NCBI GenBank assembly: GCA_032191485.1
Contig: JAVDOI010000005.1
Coordinates: 9,540,777-9,604,776, forward strand
Length of the DNA: 64,000 nucleotides
Source of the DNA: Leptoclinus maculatus
Lineage: Eukaryota; Chordata; Actinopteri; Perciformes; Stichaeidae
Reading direction: 5' to 3'
Shown: positions 13,252 to 25,497 of the stretch, piece by piece
How positions within the stretch are numbered: position 1 is the first letter of the stretch
Layout of the letters: the number at the start of each line of letters is the position of its first letter
The notes under the pieces: model-generated
The model's input: only the letters and a program-made list of their open reading frames with translations
The model's database searches: none
What the model was told of the DNA's origin: nothing
Position numbers and translations under genes: made by a program

Positions 13252-16200
13252 GGAGGTCACTTCAACCTGGCTGACAGGATGTTCCACAGTGTGCGTGAAG
13301 CCTGGCTCTCTGCCTCCAAACACAACATGGCCGACGTCAAGGAGCTCATCCCCGAGTTCTTCTACCTGCCCGAGTTCTTGCTCAACGCCAACAACTTCGA
13401 CCTGGGTCAGTATCGGGAACCACGATGAAGCACGAGTCAATCTGACTGAGATAATTGACTGCCTGAATATTAATATAATAATATGAATGTTCTGTCTGCC
13501 CTCTGTTGTTGGATCTACCAGGCGCCAAGCAGAATGGCACCAAGCTGGGCGACGTCATCCTGCCACCTTGGGCCGAGGGCGACCCCCGGGAGTTCATCAG
13601 AGTCCACAGAGACGTAAGAATTGAACCCTCTTGTGACATTTTAGGTCTGATTTCCAGTGAGTACACGTTAACCTCTTGTCTGGCTGCAGGCGTTGGCGTG
13701 CGACTACGTGTCAGCCCACCTCCACCAATGGATCGACCTGATCTTCGGGTACAAGCAGCAGGGACCGCCGGCCGTGGAGGCGGTGAACGTCTTCCACCAC
13801 CTGTTCTACGAGGGCCAGGTGGACATCTACAACATCAACGACCCGCTCAAAGAGACGACCACCATCGGCTTCATCAACAACTTCGGGCAAATCCCCAAAC
13901 GGGTCAGATACTGGCTGGTGATGACGTCGCTGCTGCTGTACTGCCGCCACTAATGCTGATATCTTAAATCTCCAGGCTAGTTTAAAGGGATAGTCCGGAT
14001 TTGTTGAAGTGGGGTTGAACGCCACTAGTTTAGAAAGACGGACAGGAGTACCAGCACGGGAGCAAAGCAATGTACCGCTGTGGACGGGAGCAGAAGCTGA
14101 ATGTTTTCAGACACCTTAAAAGACTCTATATCAGTTCACTGCCTTATCTTACCTTCAGACAGCCCTGAGGCCTTTATCTGTGCTCTCAAAGCGGCCAGAC
14201 TCCTTTGACAAAAACAGTAATCTTGCAGAAACAATAACTGCTGGACTACCGCTGCATCCATCGGTTAGTTTGCTTGTGTTCTTGTGTGAATTTGGTGAAT
14301 CCAAATTGACCCTTTAAAACCCAAATGAACACAAACAACGGAGGCAGCGGTAGACCAGCAACTCTCGTGTTCAGCAAGATACAATTACTGTTTTCGTCAA
14401 CGGAGTCCTGTCTGTTTCTCTAAATCATCTACTGTCTGCATCTACTTCATCAACCAAAATGCTTCTTCGTGACATTTTGCCCAATGAAGACCTGGTTGTC
14501 TCCAAACATTAAGTTTCTGGAGCTTTAATCCACTGTGAGGATGCTCTGCATTTTTCCCTTAGTGGACAAACTTACCTTCCACAGCCAAAATGTTTTAGCA
14601 TCCGGCTATTGGTCGATGTCAAAGTCCTTTTCTATCCTCACCGACTGTTGATGTGTTTGTGTCTCGGCTGTTTAAGAAGCCCCATCCTCCTAAGCGAGTA
14701 CGTGGTAAAGCCAACGGTGACGTAGCGAGCGTTCCTCCGAGCTCCAACAGCGACAAGATCTTCTTCCATCATCTGGACAATCTCAGACCTTCTCTAGCAC
14801 CAGTTAAAGGTACAAGTACACACACTTACTCTCTGTCTTTTGTGCTAAATCCATTGCAGTCTTAAGTACCAGTTAAGCCCCAACCATGTACTCTGTACAT
14901 TAGACAGTGCAAGACTCCCTTTAGACTCTCATATTTCTTTGTGTCTCCAGAGCTGAAGGAGCCCGTGGGACAGATCATGTGCACCGACAAGGGCATACTT
15001 GCGGTGGAGCAAAACAAGGTTCTGGTTCCCCCCCACCTGGAGCAAGACCTTCGCCTGGGGCTACGCCGACCTCAGCTGCCGTCTGGCTAACTACGAATCT
15101 GACACGGTAACAGTTATTAAAACGGAAACGCATATATAGTATTTTTGTTACTTGTAATTAAACAGTCTAGACTTTAAGAGAGACTAAAACATGGACTCCT
15201 GTAGGTTTCCTTCATTATTTCACCTTGAAGTTGAGAAGTGAATGTGAGAAATGATTAAAGACGATGTTTCCCCCTGCTGGTCTTGAATAAAAATGCACTT
15301 GCAGTTTTCAAATCAGGGAATGGTTGTTGAATATGTGATACAGTGACATGTCCCAAAACAAACTGCTTATATTTGATTTAAGTATTTGCATAATAAACTC
15401 ACTATGAAAATGTAAAACAAAGTTTTTGTTGGCGTCACAGAGGGCGGCGAGAATCACAACGGCGATGAGGACAGCAGCGAGTCGGACGGAGACGAGCCCA
15501 GTCTGAGTCAGGAGCCCAAAGCTCCACGCAACCCGTGGACGGGTGGAGGCAGCCAACCGGGCAGCGCCGTCCACAGACCCAGAGGTACGCAAGCAAGCGC
15601 TCCTCTTACCAGCACGGACGGTCTGTGGTTGAGCTGAGTGCACTGCTCGCACTAAATACACCGAGCAGAAGTGGGGAGAGCAGCAAATAATACGCAGAAA
15701 CCACTTCAAAACACTGACGCGGATACATTGAACTCGTCATGCTTTTGAATCTCCGCTGAATTCATCCGACATTATACAAAGTTTCACATAAACAATCATT
15801 TATTTGCTTTGTTGTTTACCATGTAAAGTGCCTTTGAGTACCTTTAAAGCACCATATGTTAATATTACATCACTTTCTGTTCATTTGAATGTGTCTTGTA
15901 CATAGAAATAGAATAGGAGTAAAACAGACATTGATTCCGTTGTAATATCACTAATACAAAAGACATTTTTTTATTGTTGTCAGTAGTTACGGTGACAACA
16001 CACGCCCGTAACGCTCCGGAGGCAGATGTCTGTCTAGTTATTTACCACATATTTTGTTTACTGAACCTCAACCCACGCCAACGTTCCCTTTCAGGTCCCT
16101 CAGCACGAACCGGAGCTTCGTGGTCGATGGACAGCAGCTCTGACGACTCCCACCGCTGGTCGGACGGCTTCGTGTTCGTCAACTACTCCGAGGGGCAAAC

Positions 16201-16896
16201 TAAGGTCCCTCACACCGCCACCACCACCACCCTCACCCGGCTCACCCAGGCCAGAGCTCGGTGCCACAGCCCTCCACCATGGACGCACGGACGTACAACC
16301 AGCTCAGGGCCGGTGGGTGTCCAGTGATTGAACATGTTGTTGTTGTTGTTGTTTAGCTAAGTCAGTGAAGGAACGAGGGTTCTCCTCTGATCAGAGAAGA
16401 AAACAAAAACTTAAAAAGTAGGCTGATCACAGTGTTGACGTGTTTTATTTCTGTGGGTCCACAGGCTACAGATGGGAGCGCCAGCTGGTCTTCCGGAGCA
16501 AACTCACCGTGCACACGGCGTTCGATCGCAAGGACAACGCTCAACCGGCCGAGATCACGTCGCTCGCCATCTCCAAGTAAGAGAGCAAGACGAATTCTTT
16601 CCTGTTGTAGATTTGTAATTGTTTTTATTGGTGTGGAGAGCTTCTTCGACACTATCGAACACAAACATCTTAGAAAAGTCATTCTCCTCCTCTGTGACGC
16701 CATCTCCTCAGGGACCACAGTAAGATCCTGGTGGGCGACGGTCGCGGTCGGGTCTTCAGCTGGTCGGTGAACGACCGGGTGAAGGACGAGGTGGTGGACA
16801 GCCTCTCCGCCTGCACGGTCCGATTCTCCCTCACCGAGCGGAGACATCACTGCAGGAACTGCGGCCAGCTCTTCTGCCAAAAGTGTGTCGTTTACA
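13252..16896 (+). pseudogene. wdfy3: wdfy3 (ALFY) BEACH-to-FYVE fragment, copy 1
   Basis: Exons: 13252-13405 (GGHFNLADRMF), 13522-13613 (GTKLGDVILPPWAEGDPREF), 13690-13902 (WIDLIFGYKQQGP, TIGFINNFGQIPK), 14668-14809 (LFKKPHPPKRVR, KIFFHHLDNLRPS), 14951-15106 (ELKEPVGQIMCTDKGILAVE), 15441-15584, about 16095-16310, 16465-16576 (YRWERQLVFRSKLT) and 16712 to about 16896 (ERRHHCRNCGQLFCQKC, half a FYVE finger). WDFY3 is the selective-autophagy scaffold with PH-BEACH, WD40 and FYVE domains. Damage: a C7 run at 15031 shifts frame and leads to TAA, the WD40 exons are missing between 15106 and 15441, the acceptor before 14668 reads GG instead of AG, the frame shifts near 16200, and the FYVE domain ends mid-way without a donor that restores it. 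Identity is confident, function unlikely. Confidence 0.88.
13975..14640. repeat. Teleost dispersed repeat in wdfy3 intron (possible hAT-like MITE)
   Basis: Begins near AAAGGGATAGTCCGGATTTG, a motif I associate with common non-autonomous fish DNA transposons, and fills the enlarged intron between the exons at 13690-13902 and 14668. It is repeated at about 26318-26983 and 38407-39072. Ends not defined. Confidence 0.4.
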
Positions 16897-17085
16897 GCAG
16901 CCCAGCACGCTTTCCTGCCTCTTTTTTTGCCTCTTCAAAGCCCCTCCCCTCTCTGCTCTGTAATGGGAACATATATTTTAGTAGTGTAGAAGTTTTGAAA
17001 GATGTCTTACAAAGTAAAAAGACACATATTCTTAAAAAAACACAGTAGTCTTTCATAAGCAGTTCAGGAAACCAGGGTCCTGTTC

Positions 17086-17890
17086 AAGGCAAGGCAAGTT
17101 TATTTGTATAGCACATTTCAACAACAGGGTAATTCAAAGTGCTTCACATAAAACCATTAAAAGCATCAAAACATAAGGCATGAGAAAAGGAGATTTAAAA
17201 ACAATTAAGAACATTCATTGAAACATTAAAAAGCAGTGTAAGAAATAAAATACAGTAGTAAAATGCAGAAATGCAGGAGATTGATTAATATCCTTGAACC
17301 TGGTTCAATTAAAGGCAGCAGCAAACAGAAAAGTCTTCAGTCTTGACTTAAAGGAGCTGAGGGTCTCAGCAGACCTGCAGCTTTCTGGGACTTTGTTCCA
17401 GATATTTGGGGCAGAAAAACTGAACGCTGCTTCTCCATGTTTAGTTGTGACTCTGGGACCAGAGAGCAGACCGGTCCCAGACCACCTAAGAGTAGGGATG
17501 GTTCATAAGGTAGCAGCAGATCAGACATGTATTTTGGCCCTAAACCATTCAGTGCTTTATAAACCAACAGCAGGATTTTAAAGTCAATTCTTTGTTGGAC
17601 AGGAAGCCAGTGTAAAGACCTCAGAACTGGAGTGATGTGATCCACTTTCTTTGTCTTAGTGAGGACTCGAGCTGCAGCTTTCTGATTGACTTGTTACAGA
17701 AAACTGTAAACACACCGTTACAGTAGTCCAGTCTACTGAAGATAAATGCATGGACAAGGTTTTCCAAATCCTGTTGAGACATAAGTCCTCTAATCCTTGA
17801 TATATTCTTCAGGTGATAGCAGGCTGATTTAATCATTGTCTTGATATGGCTGTTCAGGTTGAGGTCTGAATCCATAACTACACCTAGATT
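17086..17890 (-). mobile_element. 5'-truncated CR1/L2-like LINE, copy 1
   Basis: Minus-strand remnants of the reverse transcriptase C-terminal region: SRLDYCNGVF, then DHITPVLRSLHWLPVQQRID, FKILLLVYKALNGLGPKY and SDLLLPYEP. These are the classic end of teleost CR1/L2-group LINE polyproteins. The 3' UTR reaches 17086 (CAAGGCAAGTTTATTTG in plus sense). Frameshifts separate the pieces, so it is dead. Confidence 0.85.
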
Positions 17891-18407
17891 TCTGGCCGAT
17901 CACGTGAACCTGTGTTTGCATAAATGATGTGATGTTCCTGTACAATGTTGAAGCTTCCAACACAGACACTAACTGAGTGGCTGTGTTGCATTTTTCCCTT
18001 GCAAGAGAATAAACCGAAAAAGACAACTTTGATTCTTCTGAAGACTTTATTATTGATTTGTGAACAAAACTCTCTTCTCCCGATTAACATAGAAATCTTC
18101 CATCACAGCTCCCTGTCAAGAGGAAACATGTGATCATGTAATGAGGTTTGACTATCGTTTTTCATTCAACTTTTTTGTTAGACAGAGGAGTTTTTCTTAA
18201 CAAAGTGGATGCAAAATTGAGCAAAAATGTATCAATTTGCCTATTTCAGGTCAGAGTTTTGTGGCTACATATATGTGGGTGTATTGTATGATATGAAGTC
18301 AGGACAGGACCCGAGTTGTCGCTTTTATTAATTCATACAACAAGAAAAAGATAATCTTTTGTGTTTACTCCCCTTCTTAGAAGCTGGTGAGACTTTCACA
18401 ACTAAAG

Positions 18408-18520
18408 GTTCTCTCGGGAGTCGAACCACCGACCCCTGCGTCCCAATGATCTGCGCATGCGCATTGAGGTTTTACGTTGTGTGCAGTCACGCTAACCGTT
18501 CGGCCACGCAGTTTAACGGT
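18408..18520 (-). repeat. tRNA-like (Leu/Ser type) SINE head, copy 1
   Basis: On the minus strand, an A-box-like TGGCCGAACGGTTA and a B-box GGTTCGACTCCC are about 75 bases apart, and the flanks do not form an acceptor stem. It therefore looks like a tRNA-derived repeat, not a functional tRNA. Copies at about 30510-30622 and 42829-42941. It is followed by an AT-rich (AATAAATG)-like stretch at 18590-18740. Confidence 0.45.
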
Positions 18521-18898
18521 TGCTGGGCAAGCGTGAGAACAGGTGTATATTCGTTCGATTAGACAGAAGAGATGACATGTGACTTATGGAGGACGAAATT
18601 GTTTTTAAGTATAAATAAATGCAATAATAAATGTATAAATGAATACAGGAAAGAATAAATAAATGTATAAATACAGGACTAAATAAATAAATGTATAAAT
18701 ACAGAAATGAATACAAAACTGAATAAATAAATGCTGAAATAAGTGTTTTTGTCTTTCACATTTTGTCTTTTTTGTGACATACACAGATGTTGATGAGTTT
18801 ATTAATTAATGCTAATTAGGCTATTAGTTAAAGATTAGTAAGGCTGCTTGATGCAAATGTTTTGCAGCAAAAAATATATATTTTACTCTTTGTCTTTA

Positions 18899-19480
18899 CA
18901 GGTCAAATGCACAAACATTTTATTTTCCCTGGGAGAATGACGGTTCCGTTCGGTAAGGGACCACTTGGATTTCTCCGTCAGGATCCGACTGATGCTGCCA
19001 AAGTTCTCAAAGACAACCAGTCTCTACAGGACACCTGTGAAGGAGGAGCTGGTCAGACAGAATGCTCTGACTGTGGTCCGCCAGAGAGGAGGGGATGCTT
19101 CAGATAAAACTGAGGTGACTGGAGACTACATCCTGCAGTTTGGGAAGTACAAGGGGAAGTCCTTCCGCTGGCTCCTGGAGAATGACATTGGGTACACCAT
19201 CTACCTCATCAGGAACCAGCAAAAGGAGGAGGCTGCACGAGTGTTCATGGCAGCGGGGCACAGCAAGGACAGCCTGCTGTCATTTGTTAACTATTCCCTC
19301 AGCTTTCAAGAAGTCCAGTCTCTTCTCAGCTATGAGGAACAAAAGCCAGTTGTAGCAGCAGCAGCAGCAGGTTGGTTTTGGCTCTCGTGCCAACAACACC
19401 TGGCGAGAGATTTAGCACAGCAGGGGTGATGGCTATGCATCTTACAATCATAGCACAATAGATAATACGTTTCCACAGCA
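18899..19480 (+). pseudogene. Teleost repeat-family ORF with FGKYKGKSF motif, copy 1
   Basis: After an acceptor (CTTTACAG), a frame open to 19429 encodes LQFGKYKGKSFRWLLEND, YTIYLIRNQQKEEAARVF and GHSKDSLLSFVNYSLSF. I recognise this as part of a highly repeated, uncharacterised teleost protein family, probably linked to mobile elements. The C-terminal reading switches frame at a short CAG run near 19360. The other frame then continues the expected GFGSRANNTWREI but meets TAG where Trp is expected. So it is decayed. Its function is unknown. Confidence 0.6.
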
Positions 19481-20216
19481 ATTTTTACTTTGATAAAGTG
19501 AAGCAGTTCCATACAAGATTTCATGCAGAGTCAAGCCAAATTCTCATTTTGGATGCAGCTGTACCATCTGTTCCATTGTACTTTTATATACTATATAACT
19601 ATATATTTCACTTGTTTTATCACTAAGCATGTTCAATCTATCATATGACAGCTGTTTGGCATAATTTTGAGCCATTTTGAGCTCTCTGGGGTGCTCATAT
19701 GCAATTTTCTTCCACTTTCACAGATTTCATCTGAACTTTACAGAGCCTTCTGATTGGCGGATTTTCGCATGTGACACAGCAATAGATGCGGAAATGAACA
19801 GAGAGTGTAATGATACGTTCTTTGACCATCTTCTCATATATTGACTGAAAACGTCCATTTTAACACAGAAAGAGAGAGAATGACCTGGAGAGCATATGCT
19901 TCGAACAGATTACCGTCAATTTCCAGCGTTTTTGCCCAGAAAAGCACCTCAAGGTGTGATGCGGTTCACAATTTTCTCAGTTTGGCTGTGTGATTGTCTA
20001 TAGTTGTGTTTTGGAGTGTGTAAAAAATGACTTAGATGGTAGTGTTGCTCAGATGTTGCTGTTTAATCTGGTATATAGCATTTATTTTATTTTTTTTGCT
20101 CTCGATATGTACGTTTCGGCGGTATATGCGACAACCTCTGAGCCCGAGAGCACCCAACTTTAGTGCTAAAGATGCAGTTTTTGACATGAGCGTGCGCACA
20201 CACACACACACACACA

Positions 20217-20258
<42 letters not shown>

Positions 20259-22096
20259 AAAAAAAGGAATTTGTGTTCCAACCTTTGTCCCTAGACCAGC
20301 GGCTACAAGGCCATTGTATCTAGGTATCCCTCTAGACCTGATCCAGGTCGTCTCTTGCTTGGCCTGCTATGCCAGCAGTGCTAAGGAGACTCATACCCTC
20401 ATTATCATTATCACCATTGTATCCCTCTAGACCTGATCCAGGTCGTCTCTTGCTTGGCCTGCTATGCCAGCAGTGCTAAGGAGACTCATACCCTCATTAT
20501 CAACCCCTATGTATGACAGCGGATGGACCACACAAACCAAATATAACTAGGAAGTCCAGAGCTATTTATAGTATTACAGTGACAAACCCTTTTAACTGAG
20601 GGTGCCAGTTATTTTTCTTTGGCTATTTTCATGTCTAACTACATCTCTGGCTCAATTTAACTTCACAGAGACTTTTTTCACATTTTAAATTGCTTTAATT
20701 TTGAAGTTATGGGCTTTATTAATGTGGCTGAGGCTGCCCCTTGGAATTGTGGGTAATTACCAACAGCTAACGTTAGCTTAATTGCTACTTTAGCTAATGT
20801 TTACAATAGCTAGCTTAGTTGTGTAGTAGCATAATGTGAAGGTGATATGTATTTTAGTGGCCTGCAATGTTAACACAGCTTATGAATAGGGTATTTTATT
20901 TCATTCTTTCATTCATATTAGGCAGTCACATTATAGTGAGTTTATTATTTGAATGTTAATTATGTCATGAAACTGATTGAAGCAATAAGTGTGGCGATTT
21001 ATTCATATTTTTGAATCGCTCTACATATTTTTGACAAACATGTTTTAGTTTGATGCATGTTCCAGCTGACCATTTGGTCACGATTGAGAGAGAAATGCCA
21101 TCTGTTAAATAAAATACATTTAATATATATATATATATATAAATGTATAATCTATCTTTGGCCACCAGCAGCGCTGTGGCGCCGTTTTGCGAATGACAGA
21201 CTTTCTCCGGTGTTAGTCAGTCAGTCGGTCTCAGCCTTACGTGAAACGGTAAGTCATTAAGATGAATAACAATGAATTCAAATGTCATGATAATTAGTCT
21301 GGGCTGTCTGACATTCACTTGAAAGCTATGAAGATGAAGTCAGTTGTGTTTCTTTTGTGTTATTGTGTCGAAGTCGGACTTCTGTATGAGTTTGTTATGC
21401 TAACATGCTAACGTGTTGTAATCTGGAGCCGTTAACGGTTCATACCGGTTAATTCATGTCCGACTTTGATGCGTTTTTGTGACCAAAAGTATCATAAGTT
21501 AACACGACCGTGCATTCAAATAAAATGAGTTATCGCTTACTACTGTAGGTCAGTGAATATAGAGGCTGACCAGCGGCCAGTTAAGGTGAACTAGAGATAC
21601 TCTGTTACTTTACGGACACGTAACGAAAGAACAACAAGATATGACCGGGACCCGGTGCTTCATTTGAATCACGTTAACGTTAAATAAACACGCACGTCTC
21701 CGTTGGTTTTATGTGCATTTGCATGTGAACGTGTTCTACATGAACACCAAGTTACTGGTGCTACAGATGAGGCTGTTGGATTGGATCTCGCATTATGTGA
21801 AGTTCACATTATCAGAATGAACATCCTTGTATCAAACTAACCATAAGTGACATGTCTTATGTCTTTTGCATGGAAGTGGTTGCATATCATCCCAGATCGT
21901 TCTGCTTTGAAGTCAATATGATGTCCCTTAGTTACAGCTACAAATGATGGGGTAGCTTTCATGCATTTATTTGGTCATTTGCATTTCATACACAGTCAAA
22001 CCTTCTTGAATATTATTATTATTAATAAGACTATATAATGGCATGAATCTGGAGATGCGTATAATGATTTAGGGGTTGTGATTCATTATGATTCAG
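19481..22096. other. Non-coding part of tandem unit
   Basis: No exons recognised. It contains a (CA)n tract (20198-20256), two tandem copies of a block of about 95 bp beginning GTATCCCTCTAGACCTGATC (20324 and 20419), and an (AT)n near 21125. The equivalent regions are 31583-34186 and 43902-45627; the third is cut by the transposon. Confidence 0.6.
20198..20256. repeat. (CA)n microsatellite, copy 1
   Basis: Interrupted once by AGAC. Homologous tracts at about 32298-32347 (shorter) and 44616-44681 (longer) differ in length, which shows the three units have diverged at this locus. Confidence 0.95.
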
Positions 22097-23433
22097 TAAG
22101 GAGTACTACGTGCGGTTGCTGTCTGGAAACCCTGGCATGTACCAGCACTCTGTGGAGCACAACACCAAGGGAGAGACCACACAGCATGAGCCCGAGCACG
22201 GAGAGGACACCATCGCAAGAGTCAAAGGTCCAGACGCAACACCAGGGAACACTTTGTTCTTACTCAGAAAGGTTCTTGGTTTAGTATTCTATCTTCTTGG
22301 TGTACTGTGTCTAACACTCCGCTGTGCTCTCCAGGCCTGGTGAAGGCTCCTCTGAAGAGGTCTCGGTCCACAGCGGACGAGGACAGTCGGGAGCAGCTGC
22401 TGGAGTCGGGAGGCCCCGAGGAGGAGCAGAGGACGGACAACACGTCTCTGCTGCGCCTCCCGGAGGAGGGAGAGAAGGTCAGCGAGTCCGGACTGCTCCA
22501 GTTTTAGAACGGCTCAGGGCTCAAATCAGTCTCCAGTGTTACATACAGTACCTTTCTTTAAGTTATTATTGTGTATAATATTGTGTCACCCTCAGGTGTT
22601 AAACTGAGTCTAAACATGGTGTCTACGGGGGCCTGAAATGAGGATTCAATGAGCTTATAAGTCAATTCATAATAATAGTAATGATGGACATGTTTATAAT
22701 CAATTCATTGTCATTCATCAGATGAAAACATAAAACTTCTTATGATTACAATGGTGTGAGGAAATAAACCCTTTTTGTTGACACGAGTGCTTTCTAGGTG
22801 AAACGTAATGTCGAACTGAGTCGACAGTTGATAAAGTCCTCGCTCTCTGTCGTCCGTGTCCAGTTTGCATGAGGCCATCATCCCCAGAGGAGCGAGACAA
22901 GGACAGAGTCAGCTGAAGAGAACCTGCAGCATCTTCGCCTACGAGGACATCAAGGAAGTGCACAAGAGACGCTACCTGCTGCAGGTCAGCATGCACATAT
23001 AGAACCAATACACACAATACACATCTTTGAGTTAGACATTCACAAGACATTTATATTGAGTAGCTTTCATGGTCATTTTTCAACATGGACACTATTTTCC
23101 CATGTTTTTGTGTCTTAGTGACTAAAAGGTATACAACAGTTACTGACATTGGTCCGGTATTGAGGGAGAACGCTGCAGACGGCAGCAGCTAAACAAATGT
23201 GTTGTTCTCATTAGTCACTTAGACACAAAAACATTAAAAGTAGAGTCCAGGTTGAAAGATACCAAAGTTACCTCTTGCTTTTCTTAGTGCTTAACTCACC
23301 ACCTTGTTTTTTGATCATTAAATGTCGTGTATGTCATCGTCTTTCAGCCCATGGCGGTGGAAGTCTTCTCAGCAGATGGGAGGAACTACTTGTTGGCCTT
23401 CCAGAAAGGCGTCCGCAACAAAGTTTACCAAAG
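22097..23433 (+). pseudogene. wdfy3: wdfy3 PH-region exons, copy 1
   Basis: Exons: 22097-22227 (SVEHNTKGETTQHEPEHGED), 22335-22477 (GLVKAPLKRSRST), 22864-22984 (IIPRGARQG, QLKRTCSIFAYEDIKEVHKR) and 23348-23433 (AVEVFSADGRNYLLAFQKGV). These precede the BEACH domain in real WDFY3, yet here they lie downstream of the BEACH-to-FYVE block. The exon encoding the first half of the PH domain is missing between 22477 and 22864. After 23433 the next WDFY3 exons are replaced by a LINE and sspo exons. It is a relic, collinear only with the BEACH block of the next unit. Confidence 0.85.
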
Positions 23434-23689
23434 GTACTGAATACAAACAGAAACACGGCGGTTGGACTGCTGCTCCATTTCAGCAGTCTAATGAAGTCCA
23501 AATGTATTGAAACTAAATGAATCAAAACAAGTTCATTTAATAGAAAAAGACTGAATTCTTTTAGCTTTGTTCAAGGATTTTTCTTTACATTTGGTACTGC
23601 CCTAGAGAGAAGATTACAAAGCTCTCATAAAGCATCATGTCACTACAATAACAGACCAGTATTGTCATATGTATCAAGTTACACTGGTT

Positions 23690-24864
23690 TATATGCAGCG
23701 TAAAGAAAGTCAGATGGTGATCATCATTCTTGTGAAGATCTGGACTTCAGGGGACAAGCGGGGAGGGTTCGGTGGGGTGTCTTTCAAAACAACATCTATC
23801 AATGCATGGACAGATGACAGCATAGAAACACTGAAAGGTTGCTTTCTATGTACAGACTGGGACACCTTCTCTGGAGAGCCAAACCTGGACAATGCCACAG
23901 AAGTTACCACAAGTTACATAACATTTTGTGTTGACACTGATTCCAAAAAGGACAATAAAAGTCTACCCTAACAACAAACCTTACATCACAAAGGAGGTGA
24001 AGGACTGTATTAACAGAAACAAGCAGGCATTTAAGACCAACGACCACCGACAACTAAAAACTGTACAAAAGGAGTTGAACCAGAGGCTGAAAGAAGCTCG
24101 GGAACACCATAGGGAGGCAATAGAGGAAAACCTCCAGGCTATGAACTCTAAAAAACTATGAACTCCATGAAAACAGCCACCAACATGAAACCCACAAAAA
24201 AATCCTTATATGCTGTAGATGAACTGGCTAAAGCAAATGAGCTGAATGCTTTTTACAAGCGGTTTGACAATTATGACTTCTCAGCTGAGTGTGACATGGT
24301 GCTTGATAGTATTGCTATTGATGATGTTGACAGGCTAGAGATTGACCATGAATCCGTCAACAAGGTCCTTAAGCAAATCAATGTCAACAAGGCCACAGGT
24401 CCAGATGGTATCTCTGCTTTTCTATTAAAAACATGTGCAGATGAATTGACACCTGCCTGGTGCCCCATTTTCCAGAGGTCCCTAGATTCTCACACTGTAC
24501 CAACACGATGGAAAAAGGCAATCATCACACCCGTCCCTAAGAAACCCTGTCCACAGGAGAATAATGATTTTAGACCTATTGCTCCAACCTCTGTTGTGAT
24601 GAAGTGTATGGAGAAGCTCATGGTGAGCAAACTACGGCTGGATGTAGGCCCACAGCTAGATCCCTACCAGTTTGCATACACACAGCAGAGAGGCACTGAT
24701 GATGCAACCAACAGTATAGTGCATCTAGTGAATAAAACACCTGGAGAATCCGAGGGCCTATGCTAGACTGTTTGTAGATTTCAGTTCAGCCTTTAACACC
24801 CTACAGCCTCATGTTCTCCTGAAAACACTGCAGCTGATGAATGTCAACCCCTTCACTATTACGT
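23690..24864 (+). mobile_element. CR1/Rex1-like LINE reverse transcriptase fragment, copy 1
   Basis: Reading frames on the plus strand encode the region before and through the first RT blocks: KPYITKEVKDCINRNKQAF, VDELAKANELNAFYKRFD, NKATGPDGISAFLLKTC, FRPIAPTSVVMKCMEKL and DPYQFAYTQQRGTDDA. The YADD box is absent because the element is cut at about 24864. TGTCACGGGGCATGGTGGAG follows, which looks like the start of another repeat. A frameshift at about 24730 (one extra base relative to copy 2) interrupts the frame. Confidence 0.82.
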
Positions 24865-25019
24865 GGTACTGTCACGGGGCATGGTGGAGGACTCAAATGC
24901 AGACCAGGCAGAGTAGCGTTAAGCAGGTTTTGATTGAACAGAATAGGATTAATGTGTTTGAAGTGTTCAGTTTGCCAGACTCTGTTGGATGGTGTTAACA
25001 TGTGTATCATATTCTGCAG

Positions 25020-25497
25020 CCATCTGCTCCTCTCCCCTTGGACTGGAGGATGGGAGGATTCGATACGGTCAGCTGACGTCGTCCTCGCACCGCGAGAACA
25101 ACCCTGCTGATGCTGGACGACTAAACATCGTCCCTAACGTGTGAGCGATCTAACCTTTGATTGGTAGTCGTCCCTTAAGTGTACACTAGCAGGAACATTC
25201 CACGTGTTTTTTTGCATGCACTTAAAAGTCTAAAATATAAAGCATTCAGAAAAAAACAACAAACCACATCATCCTCTGTGCAGTCAGGTTATGGAGCCTG
25301 GATGGAGCCCCTTACCTGCAGATCCCCAGCCCTTTTTCCAGGTGGACTTCCTGGAGCCCACATGGGTATCAGGGGTGGTGACCCAGGTCAGTGAACGCAT
25401 GTGGGGCTACCTCACTAAATACCGCCTGGCCTTCGCCCTGCACAGCAGCCTCTTCACAGACTATACTGAGGATGGGAACCCTGGAGGCCCAGCTAAG
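25020..25497 (+). pseudogene. sspo: sspo F5/8 type C (discoidin) domain exons, copy 1
   Basis: Two exons, 25020-25140 and 25284-25497, join in phase: CSSPLGLEDGRIRYGQLTSS, ADAGRLNIVPN, then VQVMEPGWSPLPADPQPF, FQVDFLEPTWVSGVVTQ and LTKYRLAFALHSSLF. This is a discoidin-type domain of the kind found in SCO-spondin, consistent with the sspo TIL/TSP1 exons elsewhere in the window. It is open in this copy. Downstream its intron runs directly into the middle of a wdfy3 exon (25609/25610), so the rest of the domain is lost. Confidence 0.75.

Noticed and set aside
15308..15709. 133-codon minus-strand frame, repeated in other units
   Set aside because: Opposite the wdfy3 exon 15441-15584. No domain, and the conservation is explained by duplication.
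16362..16880. 172-codon minus-strand frame
   Set aside because: Antisense shadow of the wdfy3 exons at 16465-16896. The same frame recurs at the equivalent place in copy 2 and, split, in copy 3 only because the sequence is duplicated.
18408..18520. Functional tRNA gene on the minus strand
   Set aside because: A-box- and B-box-like motifs exist, but the spacing is too long and the ends do not pair as an acceptor stem. More likely a SINE head.
20087..20323. Cys/Val-rich or His/Thr-rich frames (also 32134-32386 and 44453-44855)
   Set aside because: They are translations of CA/GT microsatellites.
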